51,198 nt of DNA, taken from the NCBI GenBank assembly GCA_905221605.1, contig CAJNDS010002374.1, positions 374,001 to 425,198 of the forward strand, read 5' to 3'. The notes beneath the pieces were generated by a model. That model did not search any database. It worked only from the letters and a program-made list of their open reading frames with translations, and was not told the origin of the DNA. Source of the stretch: Symbiodinium natans. Lineage: Eukaryota; Sar; Dinophyceae; Suessiales; Symbiodiniaceae. This document shows positions 9,557-18,530 of this stretch, in pieces. The translations under genes were made by a program, and so were the position numbers. The number at the start of each line of letters is the position of its first letter. Within the stretch, counting starts at the first letter, position 1.

Positions 9557-9691
9557 ATGCTTTCATGGGTTGTTATACCGGAGCGTTCTGAGCTGCTTCT
9601 AGTTCTAGATGGCTGCAGCAAGCAGTTTCCGCGTGCCATTCAGAAGACGTTCATTGCTTGCGCCACCGAACATCCAGGCGAGAGACTTTAC
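9557..9691 (+). CDS. Candidate plus-strand exon
   Basis: After CAGCAG a frame from ATG reads a hydrophobic strand and helix (SELLLVLDGCSKQFPRAIQK) with good codon choice. A GA or GC donor near 9688-9691 would let it join the frame at 9749, which is in the same phase. Together they could start a gene continuing towards 10110. Function unknown. Confidence 0.4.
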
Positions 9692-9748
9692 CGCACTCCG
9701 CACAGCCAGCCGGGTATTTGCAGTGAGGGTTCCTTGGCAGCATTGTAG

Positions 9749-9892
9749 TTGTCACCCGAAGACCTTCTGCCCATTTTGATAGCTTTGGAAGAGGACCTTG
9801 CTGAACATCTCATTGCAGTGATCCAGCCGGAGAGGCCGCCGACCGCACGTGACGCATCCCTCCCTCAGATTGTGGCTCTTTGTGCTGCAGGC
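9749..9892 (+). CDS. Candidate helical exon
   Basis: Preceded by CATTGTAG. The frame starts LSPEDLLPILIALEEDLAEH and continues as helix to CAAG at a possible GCAG/G junction near 9892. An extended frame stays open to 10009, but its composition changes after 9892, so the exon end is uncertain. Good coding texture, no family recognised. Confidence 0.45.
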
Positions 9893-10109
9893 CTGACATG
9901 CTCGCCGACCTTAGGCTGTATGCCCTTCGTCAGATTCCGCCGGAGCCTCGTCACCAATGCTGCTCGGCCGATTGTTGATGCTCAGGCGGCTGAGCAACCA
10001 GATTTCTAGTTCCTAGGTGCACAAGCACAGGTGCAAAATTGATACGAAGAACCGCATGACCAGGCGAATCTGAGATTGTAACGGTTTACGCCCTGCATCG
10101 TACTGTCAG

Positions 10110-11081
10110 GCCTGCATTCGCTGTTCACGAACTTGGAGTCTTTCTGGATGCGTAGCCCAAGCATCATGCTGGCTTTCGTGCAAACTTTGCAGAGACATTG
10201 TCGAGAGGAAGGAGACGTGGGAAGAGAGATGCGGTGGGTGATGTGCACTTTCTCCGGGCAGGCTTTAGTTTCCAAACGGAAAGATGTTCGACATGCTGTC
10301 GTGAAGAACATCCTCTGCTGGCTGGCGAGCAGCAACGTGGAAGACGTTAAGTGCGCATGCATGTGCTTGTCGCTTTGCAGCAGTCCTCGGGACCTGGGCC
10401 GATTCCATGCAGAGTGTGTCGCAGCTCTGGCGGCAGCGCATGGAGCGCAGCTAAGTCGAATCGAATTCGGACAAAGAGCCATGGCAGTCCATTGCCCAGC
10501 ACTGCTCACTGCCATGCTGCTGGGCAGCCCTACTGAATCCCGCCGTTCAGAATGGTAGCCGTGTGATGACTGCTACACTGCCGGGGTATGGGCATGCTTT
10601 GCAGCATTCTTCCGCTTCATCGGCCACTCCAATCCGATTCATCCAGATGAAGTCGCCGCAGTGCGCTGCCGTAGGCTGCAGTGGTCAGTCGTCATTGCGG
10701 CGCGAAGCTGGTATGAAGTCGAAGCAACTTGCTTCCCAAAGCAGAGCGCCTCTCATCGCGCAAGGCGCTCTCATGCTTTTCAATCGTCCCTTCAGGAACT
10801 TGGAGCTTCCGGTTGAGGGCTTGAGCTTAGGGTTTCGGTCAACCAACAGTTCTTCGATTTTCAAAGATTCCGGTACACTTTGGTACTGGTCCCCTTCATG
10901 GTTGGTTTTCGAATACATCAAGACCTGGTTGTACAGTCGCACCCTGGAGGAGAATGAAGAGCTCCTGCACGGTGTCAGACCCGCTTTGAAAGAGCTGTGT
11001 GGAATCTTCAGCTCGCATTCAGCTCGCGCCCCAGCCTTTCGCAGTCGCCTGGCAGATTCAGCGGATCTGCCACAACAGTGA
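10110..11081 (+). CDS. Three-exon gene, all-helical (ARM/HEAT-like) protein
   Basis: The modelled exons are 10110-10523, 10605-10795 and 10923-11081. Phases match at both joins. Intron 1 (10524-10604) is GC-AG and intron 2 (10796-10922) is GA-AG; the second boundary is less certain. Exon 1 looks like paired helices (VRHAVVKNILCWLASSNVED, CVAALAAAHGAQLSR, HCPALLTAMLL), which suggests an armadillo/HEAT solenoid. Exon 2 continues AFFRFIGHSNPIHPDEVAAV and becomes basic. Exon 3 has an amphipathic helix (LEENEELLHGVRPALKELCG) and ends in TGA. The 5' end is open because exon 1 begins after acceptor ACTGTCAG. The family is not identified, so the solenoid reading is inference from helix periodicity. 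Confidence 0.55.
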
Positions 11082-11106
11082 AGCAGAAAAAGTTTTCTGC
11101 TTTCGC

Positions 11107-11170
11107 TCGGAAGGGAGGAGGGAAAGAGTGAGGAAAGAGATAGGAAGAGAGAGGAAGGAACTGAGCAATA
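11107..11170 (+). repeat. Purine-rich low-complexity tract
   Basis: GGAAGGGAGGAGGGAAAGAG and similar A/G-only sequence, just downstream of the stop at 11081. It is probably a 3' UTR or spacer. Confidence 0.8.
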
Positions 11171-12127
11171 GAAAGGACAACACGGCTGGAGAGGAAGGGC
11201 AAAGCAAAGCGAGATCATGTGGGCTACCGAACATCCTCACAGTCCCTCTGGAAAGAGCTCGAACCTGAAACTCTAGCACTCTAGCCCTTTTCCAACCCTG
11301 AGCCCGACATTCTAAACCCCCTGCTCTTGACGCAGTACTACAGAGGCGATTTATTCATAAGACCACTCTTGAAAAAGCCTTCCAAACATGGTGTGCGCGC
11401 AAGAACGCGCAAGGGCGGGCGCAAGAGCGCGCAGGGGCATGTTTAAGGTATCTATACAAACACAAAGCCATCTACATGAGAATCGTGGTAAACCCGATTG
11501 GTTTTGAAAGGAACGCGGTTCACCAAGCACGCCTGTCTGGGGTTCGGGTATTGATTCAGACTCAGTGACTGAGCTTGGCGACCTCTTAAGGGTGCGGTTG
11601 CAGGCTTTGCAGCTCAGCAGAGCCTGCCATGGTCTCGCTGAGGGATCCGCCTACCCAACAGCGGCCTGGTTTAGGGTTGATGCTTAACCCTATCTGTACG
11701 GCTTGATAGCCCACCGGGGTCCTGTATCGGCAAATCTGGCGCAAGAAACGCGCAAGGGTTGCTCAAGCCGCGCATCGCCATGAAAGACATGGGCACAGAT
11801 GCTAGAGGCAAAAGTCACAGGGTAGTGTGCTGCAATGGATGCCATGCGTAGACTAGCGCTGCAGGGAGCCTGCCACAAACCTAAGACCACATCCGCGCCT
11901 GCGAGCTTCAAGCCTGAAATCCTGCCTGAGACTTCAGCCCACAACCCAAGCCCTTTTCAAGCTGCCCAGTTTGGTCGCCCTCGAGGACGAAAGGGTTTAG
12001 GGTTCAGGGTTTTGGGTTTATATGTAGGGTTTAGAGTTTAGAAATTAACATAAGATAGTATGCAAAAACCTGGTGTGCGCGCAAGAAGTGCGCAAGCGCG
12101 CGCAAGGGCGGGCGCAAGGGGTTTTTT
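11171..12127. repeat. GCGCAAG repeat clusters and weak telomere-like DNA
   Basis: GGTGTGCGCGCAAGAA followed by several GCGCAAG/GGGCGGGCGCAAG units occurs at 11389-11437 and again at 12069-12120, with a single related block at 11739-11760. Between them, 11996-12045 has degenerate TTTAGGG-like repeats in the G-rich orientation. No exon was supported. Confidence 0.75.
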
Positions 12128-12490
12128 TTGGTAGCTCATCGGAACAAGAATATCGATCAACCCGCACCTCAAGCTGAATGCAGAAAGCCCCTGCGCCAGA
12201 GTGAAACAGGAGCTTTGGGATTTGACTCTACCTTGCTGCGCGCATTATGTGGCTCCAGCTGGCATACAGCGGGGAAGCTTTTTGCAATGCAGCTGCAATG
12301 GGCACTGGACGCTTTGGAGGTCTCAGTCAGGCTTAGCAGAGTTGCCCAAGTGCTGCACTTTGCGTGTCACCAGGACTCTCAGAGCAGCGATGCCCTTGAA
12401 GAGGCGGGTGTTCAGTTTGGAGAGCATGTTTTTTGGCATTTTGCGTCCACCCGCACGGCTAAGCCCTATTCGCGTCTAGTCACTTATTAG
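12128..12490 (+). CDS. Candidate exon, unknown protein
   Basis: The frame is open for 120 codons to TAG (12488-12490). It has good third-position bias from about 12230, including the helical KLFAMQLQWALDALEVSVRL and an acidic/aromatic end (LEEAGVQFGEHVFWHF). No ATG opens it, so it would be a terminal exon. The acceptor was not fixed. Function unknown. Confidence 0.4.
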   Translation: MVAHRNKNIDQPAPQAECRKPLRQSETGALGFDSTLLRALCGSSWHTAGKLFAMQLQWALDALEVSVRLSRVAQVLHFACHQDSQSSDALEEAGVQFGEHVFWHFASTRTAKPYSRLVTY

Positions 12491-12795
12491 TCTATGGTTT
12501 ATGGACCCAGGATAGCTTGTGCACCCCCCTGGCGCTGTGACATGACGAACAACCCAGGCGTTCTATATTCTGAGTCATCCTGCTGCGGGGTTGAAGGTGG
12601 CTGTCATCGACTCGTTGCCGAAGGAGGTACGACAAGTTCACGCTTGAGTGCGATGGATCTTCTGGCATGGATGTGCACGCGCTGTGATCTGCTAGGTTCA
12701 AAGCATTATCTTGACTCTGATCATTGAACTTGATGTGTGCGACCCTCAGCTGCGCGCCACATGTGGAAGATGGGCCAGCGCGCTCCTTCCTTCAG
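12491..12795. other. No firm gene
   Basis: Overlapping short frames only. Confidence 0.4.
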
Positions 12796-12860
12796 GTACC
12801 TTCATGCATATGATGGTGAGCTCGTGGGTGAGCCCGAACCTGAGTGGGCAATCTTTGTTG
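12796..12860 (+). CDS. Candidate short exon (YLHAYDGELVGEPEPEW)
   Basis: Acceptor GCTCCTTCCTTCAG ends at 12795. The frame YLHAYDGELVGEPEPEWAIF follows with good texture, and a GC donor is possible at 12861. It does not join the next gene's first exon in phase, so it may belong to an upstream gene. Confidence 0.4.
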
Positions 12861-12992
12861 GCGTCTGTTCGGCGTTTGTTTTTGACACTCTTATGTGTTA
12901 CGTCAGATTGAGTCATATCTTATACAATTTACAATATACGTGGTGAACTCGCCGAGCGTCGAAGTCGTCATTCACAATTCGAGTGTTTGGCG

Positions 12993-13452
12993 ATGGCGCG
13001 ACCCAGGTGTAGCTACCCAGTGTGGCTCTACATGTACGATTTGACTTCTGGAGCGGCAGCACAAGTGTCGCCCTGGCTCCTGGGGTCTGCCATTAAGGAG
13101 CGGTGGTTGAACGCGTCATCTCGTGACTTTCGTGTTTCGTGGTTTTTGCTTGTAGATGTATTCTCACAGGGGATCTGGCACACGTCGATTGTGGTGGACT
13201 GGGGCGACGTGAGTGCGGGCCTTTGGGGAGCTTGGGAGTTGAATGCCGTGTAGATGCAGAGCCACTGCCAAGTTGTCGAGTACTACTGGGATGACGTTCC
13301 TCATTGTCTCTGGGGCGCGGAGCTCCTGACTCAGAGCCGCTGTAAGGGCAAGGCCATGCAAGCTGTTCCTTTTTGTTTCTGTAGGTGACACCCTGGGGAC
13401 GAGCGGACGAGTTTTCGTGCACTCACTTCGTTCACTTACAAAACCCCCATAA
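12993..13452 (+). CDS. DESI1-like: DeSI-1-like PPPDE (deSUMOylase-type) peptidase, N-terminal part
   Basis: The modelled exons are 12993-13097, 13170-13208, 13260-13341 and 13385-13452 (97 codons plus TAA), all phase-consistent. Residues 8-32 (YPVWLYMYDLTSG...SPWLLG) and GIWHTSIVV after intron 1 match the start of the PPPDE domain of DeSI-1 proteins, including the active-site histidine in GIWH and the spacing LG-x4-GIWH. That spacing is restored only if intron 1 (13098-13169) is GA-AG. Introns 2 and 3 are GT-AG, 51 and 43 bases, the last with a long T run. Exon 3 has VVEYYWDD, like the family's EYFFGGG strand. DeSI enzymes are cytosolic or nuclear cysteine peptidases acting on SUMO or palmitoyl groups in characterised members. 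The catalytic-cysteine segment (HNCN) is absent from this model and was not found in the next 3 kb, so the gene is truncated, decayed or continues through an unseen exon. Confidence 0.75.
13098..13169 (+). other. GA-AG intron in the PPPDE gene
   Basis: The sequence at the boundary is ATTAAG/GAGCG, and the end is TTCTCACAG/GGGATC. Conserved residues on both sides fix the junction. GA donors are established for dinoflagellate spliceosomal introns. Confidence 0.7.
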
Positions 13453-13853
13453 GATATACGGGCTAGTAATAATGTACTCTCTGGACACAATACGCCCACA
13501 CTCGCAGGCTATCCCATGTTCTCTCGTTCACTGTCTTCGTTCACATAATTCATGCACTTCATGCGTACACTTTGTTCCTTATAAGTGCATTTATTATGTT
13601 CTCTTCGTAGTACTAATAATATATCCTAGAGGCAAGGGTCACAGGGTGCGGTTGTTACTGCCTCAAAGCCCTGGAAACTAACTCCTTAGGAGCTAAATCT
13701 CTTGGGAACACATGAATGAATCCTGTATAAGCCTGTTAACGAACCTCACTTGGTTGAGCACGATCCGGTGCCCATGGCCACTTGTCCTCCTTGTGTGCAC
13801 TGCTTGCGTGTTTGAGTAACTTTTTGTTGTCGTTCTTGGATGTGGGCCATTAG
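13453..13853. other. No firm gene, AT-richer
   Basis: T-rich stretch with no exon supported. Confidence 0.5.
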
Positions 13854-13916
13854 GTGATCAACCTCACCATGGAGGATGAGGTGAAGGAGGAAGAGGAGGA
13901 GAGATGGATGTGGAAG
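13854..13916 (+). CDS. Candidate 21-codon acidic exon
   Basis: Acceptor GGGCCATTAG and donor AAG/GTATAT frame an exact 21-codon, phase 0 frame: VINLTMEDEVKEEEEERWMW plus K. It is strongly acidic and could be part of a coiled coil. Function unknown. Confidence 0.4.
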
Positions 13917-14326
13917 GTATATATGTTGGAGGGGATCGTGTTTTATAGGGTTGGTATTGCAGGAAGGCGATCATGATGCTGTGAGCTGTAGTTACATGTT
14001 GTCAGGACAGCCACAACTTCCTGGAGAATGATGCCAGTGACTTAGAGTTGGTGGTCTATATTTTGCCAGAATCTGTGTTTAGCTTTATACATATATACGT
14101 GTGTCTATTTATGTCTTTTTTTGTTGAGAATTCCTTGCTTGTTTGAACTTCAGGAAACTCGCTGGGATGGGATGTTGGCTGTGTCTCGACTTGAAAAAAA
14201 CATCGGAGCTTCCCCTCATTTCGGGATTTGGTGTGGTGCTGCTTGCAAGGAACAACTGATGGTCTTCGGTGAGGACGCTTGGCCTTCTTGTTGAGCACGA
14301 TTTACTCGTTTTTCCTTGGCGCTGTT

Positions 14327-14362
14327 ACAGGAGCCAGCCGTGCTCATGGAGCTGGCTCCTGT
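14327..14362. other. Perfect 12-bp inverted repeat
   Basis: ACAGGAGCCAGC pairs with GCTGGCTCCTGT across a 12-base spacer. It could form an RNA hairpin or cruciform. It sits about 100 bases upstream of a T12G10 tract. Confidence 0.95.
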
Positions 14363-14432
14363 GGCGGCCTGTGGCTCATTCGTCTCTTCGTTTACCTTGA
14401 TGCTGATCCAACGAAGTGGTGATTTGGGTGTC

Positions 14433-14454
14433 TTTTTTTTTTTTGGGGGGGGGG
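14433..14454 (+). repeat. T12-G10 tract
   Basis: Twelve T are directly followed by ten G, a smaller version of the T13-G33 tract at 20392-20437. Confidence 0.95.
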
Positions 14455-14466
14455 TGGGGTGAGGAG

Positions 14467-14700
14467 ATGGCTTCGGGCAGCAATGACGTCCCGGTGTCTC
14501 GGTTTGCGTGGTTTATTGGGGCATTTGGAGCTATGGTCTGTGATACCTGTAAGGTCCTTATCCCTGCGGATGATCAGGAGTCGGAGGAGTGGCTTCTGAG
14601 AGTTTGTATCAATGGTTGGTTCGAGGTCGCGTGTGTCATGAGTTCGGTTGGGTTGCCTGCACGTCCTAAACTGCTTCGGGAAACTCGCTGGGGGCACTGA
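14467..14700 (+). CDS. Small open frame, unknown protein
   Basis: From ATG to TGA there are 77 residues (MASGSNDVPVSRFAWFIGAF...). It has an alanine/phenylalanine hydrophobic patch, CDTCK, and an acidic middle (ADDQESEEW). A GT donor after the CDTCK codons is possible, so the true gene may be spliced. It overlaps an opposite-strand frame. No family is recognised. Confidence 0.35.
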   Translation: MASGSNDVPVSRFAWFIGAFGAMVCDTCKVLIPADDQESEEWLLRVCINGWFEVACVMSSVGLPARPKLLRETRWGH

Positions 14701-15041
14701 ATCCGGGCATGCCCGGAGGTTCTACAACGATACACTGTCTGGTCAAGGTGATTTCCGAGTACAGGCAAGACACTCGGCAATGCTGGGCCGAACCGTGTCA
14801 AGCTACCATGCTGTTCCAATGAGGTCAAGGGAGAGAGGGCCTTACAGTCAGAGGCTGCTTGCACTTCGTGCGCCCTCTTCACATGCTTCCAAGCCTTCAA
14901 GTCTGCTTTGTGCATTTTCAGCTGGCGCTTCAGGTGCTGGGCTGGCCGTGAGAACAGCCCTCCTTCCAACGGATACGCCCTAGCCAGGATACGAAATCTG
15001 GACTGCCATCGTAGGCATAGGACTGGCATCCGGACGACCAT
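14701..15041 (-). CDS. Candidate minus-strand exon, basic helical
   Basis: The minus frame is open with strong third-position bias. It includes HLKRQLKMHKADLKAWKHVK and then serine/leucine-rich sequence. It extends on to 14574, where it overlaps the plus frame at 14467-14700. The exon ends are not fixed. It could belong with the minus exon at 15406-15570. Confidence 0.4.
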
Positions 15042-15405
15042 GTTTGAGGAGCTCCACTAGGCCAACGGCCATGGTAAATCAGGCCCCCTCTGCAGTTTGG
15101 CTTCGCTTTGTGAGAGCCTTGTATATGCCACGCGTCTGAGCCAGGTCCTTGTGAGCAAGCTCTTCCGTCGAATGAGCAAGATATATATGATTGGGCAGGT
15201 GACTTGCCTTAGTGGTCAGGATGGCCGCGTGGCCTCTTGGATCTTTTGCCTTTCTGTATCTTTTTCGTATGCTTTCCGAGATCCGCAGCAAGATGATGGA
15301 CTGCCCAACCAACGCAACTGATCCAGTTCGCTTCTGAACGTATTCTACTCCAAGATTCCAAGACTAAAACGCGACCCTTACTTTCGTGCTCCAGCGCAAC
15401 AAAAC
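15042..15405. other. No firm gene
   Basis: Nothing supported. Confidence 0.4.
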
Positions 15406-15570
15406 CTGCGCAGCACGGCGCTTTTGATCCGGTATCCTGACGCTTCCTGCTGCCTCTCAGAAAAAAGCGTGTACCTGAATGTCACAATAGCCGGACAGTC
15501 AGTGCCGACTCTTGGTGGCAGCACCAACTTGCACACCCGTTGGAGAAGTGCTGCAACATCCTCACAACGG
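15406..15570 (-). CDS. Minus-strand internal exon
   Basis: Acceptor CCCCGCAG is just before 15570 and donor GCAG/GTTTTG is at 15405. It enters and leaves in phase 2. The 54 complete codons have excellent texture: helix EDVAALLQRVCKLVLPP, strand GTDCPAIVTFRYTLF, then basic SGYRIKSAVLRR. No family is recognised. This is one of the better isolated exons in the window. Confidence 0.55.
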
Positions 15571-15754
15571 CTGCGGGGCATTTGAGCTCTCGCTGTAGCT
15601 ATGTGGCGTGCCGAAGCACAGACCACGTGCCGCTGGTCTGCACTGGCTTGCTTGATGTTGCAAGGGAGAGAAATCCAGACAATCGCACTCAAGCTTCGGC
15701 AGACTTAATCTGGCTAAGGGCAGTTGCTGAGAGCACTCTTCTGTGGGTGCGAAC
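15571..15754. other. No separate feature seen
   Basis: Spacer between the minus exon and the CAG repeat. Confidence 0.4.
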
Positions 15755-15872
15755 CGCAGCCGCAGCGGCCACAGCTAGCACAGCAACAGCTGCAACAGCA
15801 ACAGCAGCAACAGCAGCAACAACAACCACAGCAGCAACAGCAGCAGCAGCTAGAGCCACAGCGACGGCAGCA
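15755..15872 (+). repeat. CAG/CAA microsatellite
   Basis: Imperfect CAG/CAA/GCA triplets read as poly-Gln in one plus frame and as poly-Ala/Val on the minus strand. Open frames of 118 to 179 codons run through it on both strands, but this follows from the triplet periodicity and is not proof of coding. Confidence 0.9.
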
Positions 15873-15945
15873 CCTGGTCCTTCCAGGGCTGCAGTGGCGA
15901 TGGAAGAACCCCTTGAGCAACTTGTCGGCAAGTTCCCGGGGCCCG

Positions 15946-16055
15946 TTTCGGACAGTTTCTGAGCCTTTTGGGGCCCGGACAGTTTCCGAGCCTTTTTGGG
16001 CTCGTCCCGAACGGTTTTGGTTTTGGGTTCCTCCCGGACAGTTTCTGATCCTAGA
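15946..16055. repeat. CGGACAGTTTC minisatellite (3 units)
   Basis: CGGACAGTTTCTGAGCC and variants occur at about 15948, 15976 and 16036, interleaved with CCCGAACGGTTTTGG. Confidence 0.8.
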
Positions 16056-16224
16056 GCTGTTTCAGGGTACGGTTTGAATCTCAGGATGCATGTATTCGCT
16101 TGCATAGTCTCTTCTGACGTGTTTTCTACTGTGGATGGTCTTGTTCCACCCCGCCCGCAGAAGTACTGGATGCTGGCCCTTTCGGGACCGAAAGGTTCAG
16201 AGAGAGGGTGATCGACGTTCGCAG

Positions 16225-16394
16225 ACATCTTTCCGGGCGTATCCTTTGACAGCCAAACCGAGGCCCAGGAACTTCACCTTGATGCCGGGGCGATGGACGT
16301 ACCTTTGCAGCCTGGAGTTTTTTGGCAACGCAGCTTGGATGCCACGCATAGACGTGTCTGTTGGTTTGCTGATATGGCATGCTGCTGGGAGTAG
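16225..16394 (+). CDS. Candidate terminal exon, unknown protein
   Basis: After acceptor ACGTTCGCAG the frame reads DIFPGVSFDSQTEAQELHLD through VFWQRSLDATHRRVCWFADM and ends CCWE-TAG. Codon texture is very good. A second frame over 16161-16249 after CCGCCCGCAG (VLDAGPFGTERFRERVIDVR) also looks coding, but the two overlap and cannot both be exons of one transcript. No family is recognised. Confidence 0.45.
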
Positions 16395-16807
16395 CCAGCA
16401 AGCTTTAAGTTGCTCAGACGTGAGGCCGCTGAATCCGTCATCGCAAGTGCTGCCGCCGCTGCCCTACCTCGGAATATCGATTGCAAGATGCCGGCTTCGT
16501 GCACTTCCAAAGTTCTTTAAGCAAGGAATCGATGTTTGATGCGGGCGCGGGCGTGAACAGCTAGGCACACGCGACAAAACCAGCGCAAGGCCACCACACC
16601 CACGTCTCTGGTTCAGCATGCTGACAGGTGAGCCAGGGCGACATTCTGTGTGCGAATTACGACTATTGGTTCAGCCACCTCCGACTGATCATAGGAGAAA
16701 TGCACCGAGTCAGTCAGAGTGAAGCCCATGAACTGGTGAGACCTTCACTGACCTTCACACAGCTTGTGAGTTTTTAATGCTGCCTTTATTGTGCTTTGTT
16801 TTGCAAG

Positions 16808-16909
16808 GGGCTCCCTGTCCGAGACGGTTTTGTGCTCGTCCCGACGATGGAGTGCACAGATCGCGTCGAAGACATGAAACAAATCCCAGTTTTTGCGGCT
16901 GCCTGGTAA
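16808..16909 (+). CDS. Candidate exon ending one base before a new ATG
   Basis: The frame GLPVRDGFVLVPTMECTDRV...VFAAAW runs to TAA at 16907-16909. The stop overlaps a GTAAGA donor-like site. It does not join the next frame in phase by any visible donor, so it is either a terminal exon of an upstream gene or an exon whose partner was not found. Confidence 0.35.
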   Translation, partial: GLPVRDGFVLVPTMECTDRVEDMKQIPVFAAAW

Positions 16910-16910
16910 G

Positions 16911-17848
16911 ATGTTGGCTCTGGCAGGCTTCCTCTACGCAATGCAGGTGGTGGATGAATCGACTTTCACGCGTCTGGGTGAGTTGGACATCGATGATCCG
17001 CTGGACATGAAGCTGGATGGCCTGGGCGCATTCGAGCCGTGCACCCCTTGCAGCGTCGGGGCATGGCTGTCGTCGACAGCCGTTGCTCCGGCAGAGGGAC
17101 ACAAGGCTCTCTGTGGCGTGATGGATCTGGAACACACGTGGAACTGGACGACTGCCGTGAACGCATTTCTTTGTCCTGCTCAGATCTGTCCTCAGTTTGC
17201 TGCCAGCGTGCTGCGCTTGGCCAGTGCTTCGGTGTCAAAACTTTTATTCGAGTTTTGGGCGCAGGGCAAACTGCCCGGATGAAGCAAAGGCTGACTGGCA
17301 GTCGGGGCCTGAGAGGACCCGCTTTGGCTTTGCGGTGTGCGTCTGAACGATTGACAGGTCTGGGTGGATCTGCGCTGGCCCTTGCCTTGTGTACTGGCAC
17401 AAGCCAGCGCAATCGCCAATCTTGCTATTGAAGCCTTCGAAAACTTTTCCATGGGACCTGAGGGATGCCTGCGTAAGGCCATCTTACATCCAGCGGTCGC
17501 CTGGTGCTTTTCACAGTATGCGCGGCAGACGCAGTGCCTGCCTGCAGGTCGGGATGGACCATTGTCGGGGAAAGCACCGGCGTTGTTCTTACAGTGCGCT
17601 TTACGAAGTTTTCGGCTGGAGCACTTCTGGCAAAGCTTCGGCGTGCAAAGGCTCGGCGTGCATCTGCCCATACTGCGCTGCGCAGCGCGCATGTTGCTCT
17701 TGCCTTCTTCTTGGTTGCTCACTGCCCATGGCACATGCGAGAGCTCATAAGACTGGCACAGGCAAGCAAGTACATCAGCATGCATCGACTGCTGAGGCTG
17801 ATGAAGACTTATGGCGATTTATGGCGATCCAGGCGGGATCTGAGATGA
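16911..17848 (+). CDS. Three-exon gene, 254-residue unknown protein
   Basis: The modelled exons are 16911-17231, 17358-17547 and 17595-17848, joined by GT-AG introns of 126 and 47 bases with matching phases. The start ATG gives MLALAGFLYAMQ, a short hydrophobic head that could be part of a longer upstream exon. An acidic segment follows (LGELDIDDPLDMKLDGLG), then cysteine-containing sequence. Exon 2 is helical (QASAIANLAIEAFENF). Exon 3 is strongly basic and then hydrophobic (LLAKLRRAKARRASAH, HVALAFFLVAHC) and ends with RLLRLMKTYGDLWRSRR before TGA. The hydrophobic stretch might be a membrane segment. No family is recognised. Confidence 0.5.
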
Positions 17849-18530
17849 TGCTCCTTGCAGGGTCACGAGCTCAAGCTCAGCAGCGAAACTAGCCAATGAC
17901 TGCTTCGCTGTCTCTGCTTCCTGACAAGATTACCCCGAACTCATTAAGCTACAGGTCCTTGAATCCTTGTAATGCTACATTGGGAAGTTTGCAGCATGCC
18001 TTCTCCTTGGAATACAACTGCTTCCGAGTCTATTGACGATGATCTGCCAGGACCAGAGGTCAGCAATTTAATTGGCCAAGCCGGCCAAGCAAGAGAGAGT
18101 CAAAAGACACCGTAGCTTGAGCCTTGGCATGTTGGTTTCCAGTCTTGAGTCTGATGACATCTGGGCCCTTGATTTCGAGGCAACCGGAAGGAAGGGGAGC
18201 GGGGACAAGGGAACATAAGGGGGCTACGGAAGCTACAGGATTTGGGGTTTTTGGTCTTCTGCAGTGAGTTTTTTCTTGGAGGATGGCCGCATTTAAGGGG
18301 GCTCAAAAATCAGAAAGGGAGAGTGCTAAGGTGACTCAGGTCGCTCCTGAGAAAAATCAAGCCGTGGATACCTGAAGTAGCACGAACAAAAATATTTATA
18401 TAAATATCTATACACACAGTTGGCAGACTTGCGCCGCAGTGGGCTCCCGAGCATTTGCAACCTGTCACAGCGGCGCCATAAACGGGCGAAGGCAACACCA
18501 CATAGCATGACGTAGCGCAGCTGCACAGAG
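17849..18530. other. No firm gene
   Basis: Contains CCGTAGCTTGAGCC at 18109-18122, which resembles a spliced-leader fragment (see rejected items). No exon was supported. Confidence 0.5.

Noticed and set aside
13530-13560. HNSCTS as the missing PPPDE cysteine motif
   Set aside because: Wrong residue order (the family has HNC) and the surrounding frame has no family likeness.
16200-16224. An 18-base intron joining the frames at 16161 and 16225
   Set aside because: Phases do not match and the length is implausible.
15689-16228. Poly-Ala/Val and poly-Gln proteins
   Set aside because: Open on both strands because of the CAG/CAA triplets; no boundary or homology evidence.
16908-16946. A 21- or 41-base intron joining 16808-16906 to 16911-17231
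   Set aside because: Donor and acceptor phases do not match for any visible pair.
17192-17785. 197-codon minus-strand frame with many cysteines
   Set aside because: It is the antisense of a plus-strand three-exon model with matching splice sites and better codon choice.
18109-18122. CCGTAGCTTGAGCC as two opposed spliced-leader pieces
   Set aside because: Only 7-8 base matches on each side; not significant without a genome-wide count.
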